Assembly (NCBI GenBank): GCA_965221295.1
Contig: OZ244879.1
Location: 434,001 to 498,000 of the forward strand
Direction: 5' to 3'
Source of the DNA: Bin87 sp965221295
GTDB lineage: Bacteria; Chloroflexota; Dehalococcoidia; Lucifugimonadales; UBA3495
DNA: 64,000 nucleotides
Shown: one piece after another, positions 57,987 through 64,000 of the stretch
Layout of the letters: every line of letters starts with the position of its first letter
Numbering within the stretch: the first letter of the stretch is position 1
Made by a program: the position numbers and the translations under genes
Notes under the pieces: generated by a model
What the model saw: only the letters and a program-made list of their open reading frames with translations
Told to the model about the DNA's origin: nothing
Database searches by the model: none

Positions 57987-60647
57987 TTACTCCGTTTCTG
58001 CGCCCTCCGTGTCCAGCAGGGTTAGGGGGTGGCCCAGGCTGCGCAACGGCGCTTCCACTTGCTCGCGGTCGCCCACCACCAGGATGGTCAGCCGGTTGGG
58101 ATTCAGGTATTCGGCCCCGACCCGACGCGCGTCGTCGAGGCTGACGCCGGCCAAGCGTGTCTCGAAGGACCGGAAGTAGTCGTCGGGCAGGTCGAACTGA
58201 GCTAGCGTCAACAGTTGGCCCAGCAACTGCGCCGGACGTTCGAACCCGGCGGGGTAGCCCAGCCGCAGGCCATTCTGCGCGTTGTTCAGTTCGTCATCGG
58301 TTAAGGGTCGCTCGTCACTGATGTGGGCAAATTCTTTCACGGTCTCGACCACTGCATCCCGGGTGACCGCGGTTTGCACGCTGCCTCCGGCCGACAGCAG
58401 CGACGGGGCGTTGTACCAGGCAATGGCGGAGTTGTAGCCGTAGGAGTAACCCTTGTCCTGCCGCAGGTTCCGGTTGAGTCTCGCCGAGAACTGCCCGCCG
58501 AACGCGTAGTTCAGAACCGACAGGGGCATGTGGTCAACGTGGCTGCGCTCGACCAGCGGCATCCCAGCTCGGATGACCGACTGGGCCGCGCCGGGCTTGT
58601 CGATCAGGTAGATGCGCGGGCCGTCGGCGTGGTCAGAGACACCGCCGTCGTCAACTCCGCGCGCTGGTCCCGGCGGCGCTGCCCAGTCGCCAAAACTCGA
58701 TTCGGCGGCGGCCACCGCGTCATCAAGGGAAATGTCCCCGGATACCAACAGGCACATGCGGTCTGGTCGCACGGTTGCCAGGAGCCGGGCCATTAGGTCG
58801 GCGCGCTGGGCCGATTCTATCGTCGTTTCGCTACCCAGGTTGGAATGGGCGTAGGGCGAACTGGATCCCAGCGCCAGCGCCCCAAAATTGGAGTCAGCCA
58901 CGAATCCGGCGTCGTCCTTGGCTCTCCGCAGGTCGGTCAAACGCTCCCGACGTACCCGTTCCAGTTCCCGCTCCGGGAAGTTGGCGTTACGAGCGACATC
59001 GGCGGCCAGATCCAGGGCGTATTGCCAATGCCGCGCCAGGGTTTCCGCGGTCAGTAGGGTGACTTCCTTGCGCGTTTCGGCGCCGAGCCTGGATCCGATA
59101 TGTTCGAAGGCCGCGGAAATTTCCTGGCTGCTCCGGTTCGTGGTGCCTTCGTCCATCATGGCCGCCGTGAATGACGAAAGCCCGGGCAGTCCGGCCGGGT
59201 CTCCGGTGGAGCCGGCCCGAGCCAACAGCGCGAACGACACCAACGGCAAACCCGGTTTGTTGGCGACGATGATCTCGAGACCGTTGCTGAGGCGCTCGCG
59301 CCGTGGCGTCGGGGGAACGAACTTAGGAGCCGGGCCGCCGGCGGGCTGCGTGGCGCGGTCAATGGTCGCCGTCGCTGCGGACAGCGCCCGTTCGGGAACC
59401 ACCCGCATCCTGACCTGACCGCCGCTCATGATTTGCCGGTGTACCCGCAGCACATCATCGCGAGTTACCTTCCGGTAGTCGTCCATCACCCGGTTCAGGC
59501 GACCCGGGTCGCCAGTGAAGGTATTGAAGTAGTTCAGCGCGTCGGCGCGCCCACCGAACCCGCCGACGCGGGACAGGGTGCGGTAGTGCTGCATCTCGAT
59601 GCGGTTGATGGCCCGCTCGAACTCCTCGTCAGTGGGTGGTTCGGCGGCAATGCTGGCGAGTACTTCCTCGGCGGCTTTCTCCACCTCCGCCAGCGTGTGG
59701 CCCTCAGCCGGCGTAACCTCTATACGGAACTGTCCAGCGATCTCCGCGGCGTAGTAGCTGACCGAGGCTGATTGAGCGACCTGCTTTTCGTACACCAATT
59801 TGCGGTACATCCGGCTACTGTGTCCATCGGACAGAATGGCTCTGAGAATGTCGCTGGCGTCTTCATTGCCTGAAAGGTTGGCTGGCGCCAGCCACACGGC
59901 GTACAGCCGCGGCAGCGTCACCCGGTCGGTCATTTCCAGGTCAACTCGACCCGCCAGCAGCGAATCCGCCCGGGCGATGCGCCGGACGGCGGGCCCCGGG
60001 TCCAGGCTACTGAAATAACGTTCCACCAACTCCAACGCATTTCCAGGATCAATGTCGCCGGCGATGGCCAGGCTAGCGTTGGAAGGGGAATAGTAACGGC
60101 GGAAGAAATCCTTCACGTCGTCCAGGCTGGCGGCGTCCAGGTCCTCCTGCGAACCGATCGTCATCCAGTGATATGGGTGGGGCAGCGGAAACAGCGATTG
60201 CTGAATGTGCCAGTGCGCCATTCCATAGGGCCGGTTTTCGTAGCTTTGCCGGCGCTCGTTCTTGACCACGTCCCGTTCGGTGTCGAATCCGTCTTGGTCC
60301 AGGGCGTCCAGCAGGAACCCCATGCGGTCGGCCTCCAGCCATAACGCCAGCTCCAGGTAGTTGGACGGCACATCCTCCCAGTAGTTGGTGCGATCCCCGG
60401 TGGTTGAGCCATTGAGCGTCGCGCCGATCTTCTGCAGTGGCTCGAAATGGCTGGCCTTGTGGTGCTTGGTGCCGCGGAACATGATGTGTTCGAAAAGATG
60501 AGCGAAGCCCGTTCGACCCACCTCCTCGTCCTTGGAGCCGACGTGATACCACACGTTAACAGCGGCGACCGGTACGGAACGGTCCTGGTGCAGGATCACG
60601 TCCAGCCCGTTGGGCAGGGTGTGTTTTTCAAATGCGATGCCAGCCAT
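57987..60647 (-). CDS. M16-family zinc metalloprotease, two fused halves
   Basis: An 886-aa pitrilysin-type peptidase made of two M16 halves. The first half has the inverted zinc motif HLFEH at residues 50-54 with the downstream Glu in NERRQSYENRPYG; the second half lacks HxxEH but has the substrate-binding RNLRQDKGYSYG. No signal peptide was seen, so it is probably cytoplasmic. An extended -10 lies 33 bases before the ATG. Likely degrades oligopeptides; no specific substrate is evident. Confidence 0.92.
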   Translation of the reverse strand: MAGIAFEKHTLPNGLDVILHQDRSVPVAAVNVWYHVGSKDEEVGRTGFAHLFEHIMFRGTKHHKASHFEPLQKIGATLNGSTTGDRTNYWEDVPSNYLELALWLEADRMGFLLDALDQDGFDTERDVVKNERRQSYENRPYGMAHWHIQQSLFPLPHPYHWMTIGSQEDLDAASLDDVKDFFRRYYSPSNASLAIAGDIDPGNALELVERYFSSLDPGPAVRRIARADSLLAGRVDLEMTDRVTLPRLYAVWLAPANLSGNEDASDILRAILSDGHSSRMYRKLVYEKQVAQSASVSYYAAEIAGQFRIEVTPAEGHTLAEVEKAAEEVLASIAAEPPTDEEFERAINRIEMQHYRTLSRVGGFGGRADALNYFNTFTGDPGRLNRVMDDYRKVTRDDVLRVHRQIMSGGQVRMRVVPERALSAATATIDRATQPAGGPAPKFVPPTPRRERLSNGLEIIVANKPGLPLVSFALLARAGSTGDPAGLPGLSSFTAAMMDEGTTNRSSQEISAAFEHIGSRLGAETRKEVTLLTAETLARHWQYALDLAADVARNANFPERELERVRRERLTDLRRAKDDAGFVADSNFGALALGSSSPYAHSNLGSETTIESAQRADLMARLLATVRPDRMCLLVSGDISLDDAVAAAESSFGDWAAPPGPARGVDDGGVSDHADGPRIYLIDKPGAAQSVIRAGMPLVERSHVDHMPLSVLNYAFGGQFSARLNRNLRQDKGYSYGYNSAIAWYNAPSLLSAGGSVQTAVTRDAVVETVKEFAHISDERPLTDDELNNAQNGLRLGYPAGFERPAQLLGQLLTLAQFDLPDDYFRSFETRLAGVSLDDARRVGAEYLNPNRLTILVVGDREQVEAPLRSLGHPLTLLDTEGAETE

Positions 60648-60679
60648 AGATCAGCGTTCCTCGGTGTAGTGGTGTCGCC

Positions 60680-60688
60680 ATTGTAGCA
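60680..60688 (-). promoter_or_regulatory. Extended -10 promoter element for the M16 peptidase gene
   Basis: The - strand reads TGCTACAAT, 33 bases before the ATG at 60647. Spacing is short for a long leader but normal for a short one. Confidence 0.48.
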
Positions 60689-60750
60689 TTGGGGCAAGCG
60701 TCAGCAGCGTGTGGCGCTCCGACGGCAGTGGCTACTCGCCAACGCCGTTG

Positions 60751-60759
60751 TGCTATATT
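60751..60759 (+). promoter_or_regulatory. Extended -10 promoter element for the unknown gene at 60827
   Basis: TGCTATATT, identical to the proximal leuS element, 67 bases before the GTG start. Confidence 0.45.
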
Positions 60760-60826
60760 TCCGTCGACCCTTTGCGAATACGGACCATTTGCAAACACAA
60801 TCCCTCTGCTACGGGAGAGCGTCAGC

Positions 60827-61210
60827 GTGCTATACGAAGTTGAAGTTATCGCCGACGGCAACAGCCCCATGGACCTAAACCGTGTATTCGATCTGCTGAC
60901 GGACCCGAGACCCGCCCTCCGAATCTTGGCGCCCGACCCCATGGGCCGCGACGTGTGGTGCGACGTGACGGGCTGGGAGCGTGGCGCCCCCTGTCCGGCG
61001 ATGGCGGCCCTGTCCGAGGATTCAGGCGAGGGTGTGATCATGTTGATCTACGGCGGAGAAGACGGCATCAGGCTCAAGCCGGCCGATGCGGATGCCGCAT
61101 GGGACGCCGACGCCGCTGGACAGTGGGGCGAAGCCTGCCTGATGCTGGGCAGCGACGTGGAAATCGAATACGCTCCTGAGGGCTGGGATTATTCCCAGCG
61201 CCCGCACTGA
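60827..61210 (+). CDS. Hypothetical acidic protein (127 aa)
   Basis: Not recognised. A small acidic protein beginning with LYEVEVIADGNSPMDLNRVF and ending with EYAPEGWDYSQRPH. The GTG at 60827 was chosen because GGGAG lies about 9 bases upstream and the -10 at 60751 would place earlier codons outside the transcript; the open frame itself reaches back to 60689. It is divergent from the M16 gene and 206 bases before the DUF1800 gene. Confidence 0.5.
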   Translation: MLYEVEVIADGNSPMDLNRVFDLLTDPRPALRILAPDPMGRDVWCDVTGWERGAPCPAMAALSEDSGEGVIMLIYGGEDGIRLKPADADAAWDADAAGQWGEACLMLGSDVEIEYAPEGWDYSQRPH

Positions 61211-61341
61211 ACTGGCGATTTGCCGCCGGAGCGGAGAGACCACCGACGGGAAGGGTCCCCGCGGATCAAACCGCCGCATTTGCAGCTAGTTGCGCGCCGC
61301 TGCGTCGAAGGCTCCCCTGAGATGAGCCAAGTCGGGCCGTG

Positions 61342-61350
61342 TGGTATGAT
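61342..61350 (+). promoter_or_regulatory. Extended -10 promoter element for the DUF1800 gene
   Basis: TGGTATGAT, 66 bases before the ATG at 61417. Confidence 0.5.
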
Positions 61351-61416
61351 TTTCCCAATCGCCCGTAGTTCCCTTGCGCCCATCGCGCGTCCCCACGCGC
61401 CGCCGAGGTGGTACCC

Positions 61417-62865
61417 ATGACTATGGTTAGCAGCAACGCCGCCACTGACCGGATTTCCGGCTCCGAAAGCGCCCTGATCGCCCACTTGATGCGCCGAGCG
61501 GGATTTGGCGCCACGCCCAGTGAGTTGGGTCAGTATTGCGCGTGGGGATACGAAGCCACCGTGGACTGGCTGCTGCATCCCGAGGCCCAGCCGGGCTTGG
61601 ACGAAGACATCATCGAGAGGTACTACATCGACTGGAAGGAGAGCCGCAACATTGAGGGCGCGCTCACCGAAACCGTTTACCGCATGAACGGCAACGCCGG
61701 AACGCGACCATTGCAGGAAAAGATCGCCCTGTTCTGGCATGGGGTGTTCGCCACCGGTCTGGCCAAGGTGCTGCACGAAAAAACGATGTTGAACCAGATC
61801 GACATGTTCCGGGAGTATGGCCTGGGCAGCTTTCAAACCCTTTTGCAGCAATTGGCCCGCGACCCGGCGATGATTTTCTGGCTGGACAACAATTTCAACC
61901 ACCGGGAAGCCATCAACGAGAACTGGGGCCGCGAACTCCTGGAACTGTTCTCCATGGGCGTTGGCATGGATGGACGGCCCAACTACTGCGAGGACGACGT
62001 GCAGGAGGCGGCCCGGGCGTTCACCGGATGGACCATTGACGACGACAACGTGGCCAGCATCCCCTATGGCAAGACGCCCTGGCTATTTCGGTACGACCCC
62101 GACGACCACGATACCGGAGAAAAGACTTTCCTCGGCGAAACGGGCAACTTCAACGGCGACGACATCATAGAGATCATTTGCCGGCAACCGGCGACGGCCC
62201 GGTTCATCAGTCGCCACATGTACAACTTCTTCGTGGCCGACGACGTGCAGGTTCCGGCGTGGCAGGACACCGCTCCGGCCGATCCCAACGCCATCAGCCT
62301 GCTAGAGGCGGAGTACTTCCGCTCCGGCTACGACATCCGCTCGATGCTGCGGGCGCTATTCACTTCGGATTTCTTCCAGGCCGACGAGGCGCGGTTCGCC
62401 AGGGTGAAGAGTCCCGCCGAAGTGGTGGTGGGAACGCTACACCTGGTGGGAGACCTTAAGTTCCCACGCGCCGGCGTCCTGGACACCGCGTTGGAGTGCC
62501 GCTACATGAACCAGGACCTGCTGAACCCGCCATCGGTGGAAGGCTGGCACACTGGCAAGGAGTGGATCGACAGCGGCAGCATGGTGGAACGCATCAACTT
62601 TGTTGCCGACGAACTGGGCAACCCAGAGCATCCCGGCGTCCGCGACCTGGTGGACGCGCTGCTGGAGCGAAAGTCGGGACTCGACGCCGCCGCCATCGTG
62701 GACGGGTGCCTGGATTTGCTGGGCTACGTGGAGCTGCGGGACGACAACCGGGCATCGCTGGTCGCCAACGCCGCCGACCGTCTGGAAAACGGCGCCGACC
62801 TGGAATCGGTGATCCTGAACGCGCTGCGAATGATCGGTTCGACGCGCGAATATCAGTTCGCGTAG
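61417..62865 (+). CDS. DUF1800-family protein
   Basis: A 482-aa DUF1800 protein. Motifs: HLMRRAGFGATPSEL at the start, LQEKIALFWHGVFATGLAKV, NHREAINENWGRELLELFSMG and TGWTIDD with HDTGEKTFLG. Family function is unknown; members usually sit next to DUF1501 (sulfatase-like) genes and may be exported, but no signal peptide is seen and no DUF1501 gene is adjacent in this window. GAGGTGG lies 6 bases before the ATG. Confidence 0.9.
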   Translation: MTMVSSNAATDRISGSESALIAHLMRRAGFGATPSELGQYCAWGYEATVDWLLHPEAQPGLDEDIIERYYIDWKESRNIEGALTETVYRMNGNAGTRPLQEKIALFWHGVFATGLAKVLHEKTMLNQIDMFREYGLGSFQTLLQQLARDPAMIFWLDNNFNHREAINENWGRELLELFSMGVGMDGRPNYCEDDVQEAARAFTGWTIDDDNVASIPYGKTPWLFRYDPDDHDTGEKTFLGETGNFNGDDIIEIICRQPATARFISRHMYNFFVADDVQVPAWQDTAPADPNAISLLEAEYFRSGYDIRSMLRALFTSDFFQADEARFARVKSPAEVVVGTLHLVGDLKFPRAGVLDTALECRYMNQDLLNPPSVEGWHTGKEWIDSGSMVERINFVADELGNPEHPGVRDLVDALLERKSGLDAAAIVDGCLDLLGYVELRDDNRASLVANAADRLENGADLESVILNALRMIGSTREYQFA

Positions 62866-62887
62866 CCCGTAGGTGGATGGCTCTAGG

Positions 62888-63376
62888 ATGTCCGATATAT
62901 CCTTCACCGCTGAACAGGTGGCGGGAGCCATCCGCCATGGGATGCGCGGCGGCCGGCAGCGTTACGAACTTGACGGCCCCGAATCGGGCCAAAAGAGCGC
63001 CACCTACGAAGGCAACCTGGCCCATTACCGGGCCGTGGCGCAGAAATGCCTCAGCGAAGGGGACTACCTGCAAGCCGCGGAAAAGACGTGGGGCGCGTAC
63101 GCCCAGGCCATCAAAGCGGTTTGCGCTGATCACGGGATCAGGGTGTCCACGCACAGCAACATTGTGAGCGTGGCCCAGGCGCTCAACGCGCTGGCCGCCA
63201 ACGCCGATGCCCTCACCGGGGCCCGATTGAGGCAAGGTTTCCAATCCGCCAGAAGTCTGCATCAACACTTCTACGAAAACGACTTAGATGACGGGGAGGT
63301 TGAACAGTCGGCTGCAGAAGTCACGGACGCCATCGTTCTGGCGCGAACTCTGTTCTCCAATTTGGAAAAGGCGTAG
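62888..63376 (+). CDS. PaREP1/HEPN-like small protein, copy 1
   Basis: A 162-aa helical protein. The segment CLSEGDYLQAAEKTWGAYAQ with ADHGIRVSTHSNI resembles PaREP1-type HEPN proteins, a family expanded in some archaea and scattered in bacteria; many HEPN proteins are nucleic-acid related, but no catalytic R-x4-6-H motif is seen here. The ATG at 62888 (MSDIS) was chosen because the second copy starts at the same place; an ATG at 62873 is possible. It follows DUF1800 by 22 bases and is repeated next door. Confidence 0.68.
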   Translation: MSDISFTAEQVAGAIRHGMRGGRQRYELDGPESGQKSATYEGNLAHYRAVAQKCLSEGDYLQAAEKTWGAYAQAIKAVCADHGIRVSTHSNIVSVAQALNALAANADALTGARLRQGFQSARSLHQHFYENDLDDGEVEQSAAEVTDAIVLARTLFSNLEKA

Positions 63377-63398
63377 CCCGCAGGTGGAGGGCGCCAGG

Positions 63399-63876
63399 AT
63401 GTCCGATATATCCGTCACCGCTGAACAGGTGGCGGGAGCCATCCGCCACGGGATGCGCGGCGGCGGGCAGCGTTACGAACTTGACGGCCTCGAATCGGGC
63501 CAAAAGAGCGCCACCTACGAAGGCAACCTGGCCCACTACCGGGCCGTGGCGCAGAATTGCCTCAGCGAAGGGGACTACCTGCAAGCCGCGGAGAAGACAT
63601 GGGGCGCTTATGCCCAAGCCGTCAATGCGGTTTGCGCTGATCACGGGATCAGGGTGTCCACGCACAGCAACATCGTGAGCGCGGCCCAGGCGCTCAACGC
63701 GCTGGCCGCCAGCGCCGATGCCCCCGGCCGGGGCCCGATTGAGCAATGCGCTGCATCTGGCCAGAAGCCTGCATCAGCATTTCTACGAAAACGACTTGGA
63801 TGACGCGGAAGTTAGCCGATTGGTGGGCGAAGTGACAGAGTCAGTCGAGTTGCTGCAATACCTGTTCGCCAAATAG
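63399..63876 (+). pseudogene. PaREP1/HEPN-like protein, copy 2, frameshifted
   Basis: A tandem duplicate of the preceding gene; the first 110 residues are almost identical to copy 1. Near 63722-63732 copy 1 reads TCACCGGGG where copy 2 reads CCGGCCGGGG, one base longer, which throws the frame. The lost frame is still recognisable to a TAG at 63874 (LHLARSLHQHFYENDLDDAE..). The last third differs more strongly from copy 1 than the first two thirds. The duplication looks recent in its 5' part. The remaining 124 bases to the window end hold no clear gene. Confidence 0.75.
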
Positions 63877-64000
63877 CGCGGGAGTCGCGCATATGAATCC
63901 GTGGGCGGCGCTTGCTCCGTCTGCGGTTGGGAAGCCGAGGGCTGCGGCAACGTCGATCTGTAGCCTGGGGATTTCTGCGTTGCGCCCGCCGTCATCGTAG

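Noticed and set aside
1..64000. tRNA or rRNA genes
   Set aside because: No GGTTCGAATCC-type T-arm with a matching cloverleaf and no rRNA signature was noticed on either strand while reading; a tRNAscan run would settle it.

Overview
The window is high-GC bacterial chromosome (TGA used as a stop, mostly Shine-Dalgarno starts). It most resembles a Chloroflexota genome of the SAR202/Dehalococcoidia kind, possibly from a metagenome. That placement is an inference from gene content: paired MaoC-type hydratases, CaiB/BaiF CoA-transferases, HpcH/HpaI aldolases, an LLM flavin oxidoreductase, an L-2-hydroxyglutarate oxidase, MmgE/PrpD, PyrR and T-box leader control, and dispersed palindromic repeats. 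No rRNA, tRNA, CRISPR array or intact transposase was found.

Layout. 0-3.5 kb: K+ uptake (TrkH end, TrkA), prephenate dehydratase, signal peptidase I and a BrkB/YihY membrane protein, all on +. 3.6-5.1 kb (-): a MaoC-type hydratase pair plus a small protein. 5.2-6.15 kb: a cluster of palindromic repeats. 6.2-8.8 kb (-): PfkB kinase, DUF192 lipoprotein, HpcH aldolase. 9.1-19.6 kb (+): leuS, then eight anaerobic corrin-ring genes (cbiC-X-D-T-L-F-G-H) and a second HpcH aldolase. 19.6-22.4 kb: a LysR regulator facing a 7Fe ferredoxin and an ornithine-cyclodeaminase-like protein. 22.4-30.4 kb (-): the pyrimidine operon pyrR-pyrB-pyrC-carA-(55-aa ORF)-carB, preceded by a PyrR RNA-binding loop and attenuator; carB carries a one-base frameshift. 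30.4-35.4 kb (-): a VWA protein, an isochorismatase-like hydrolase, a DUF3800 relic and two membrane proteins. 35.6-40.6 kb (-): lhgO-hadA-hadB-plsX-fabG and a PEP-mutase/isocitrate-lyase-family enzyme. 40.6-45.3 kb (+): an 18-bp minisatellite, MmgE/PrpD, a quinone oxidoreductase and two unknown proteins. 45.3-48.2 kb (+): a tryptophan T-box leader driving trpE, a VOC protein and trpG. 48.3-48.7 kb: a second palindromic-repeat cluster. 48.7-52 kb: a small conserved protein, an LLM oxidoreductase and an MFS permease. 52-53.4 kb: a gene graveyard in which the two ends of a DNA methyltransferase flank a DUF4258/DUF2283 toxin-antitoxin-like pair. 53.7-57.1 kb: an unknown protein and two CoA-transferases. 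57.2-60.6 kb (-): a PLD-type nuclease with a C-terminal winged helix, and a double M16 peptidase. 60.8-63.9 kb (+): an unknown protein, a DUF1800 protein and two tandem PaREP1/HEPN-like genes, the second frameshifted.

The most informative signals are regulatory. A PyrR-binding RNA motif matching the textbook consensus at every position sits before pyrR, and a Trp-specific T-box (specifier UGG, T-box sequence, terminator) sits before trpE. A recurring extended -10 element (TGnTATnAT-like) precedes many transcription units. The hadA-hadB-plsX-fabG order suggests that MaoC-fold dehydratases serve fatty-acid elongation here, as in mycobacteria. All functional assignments come from reading motifs and family resemblance by eye; no database search was run.
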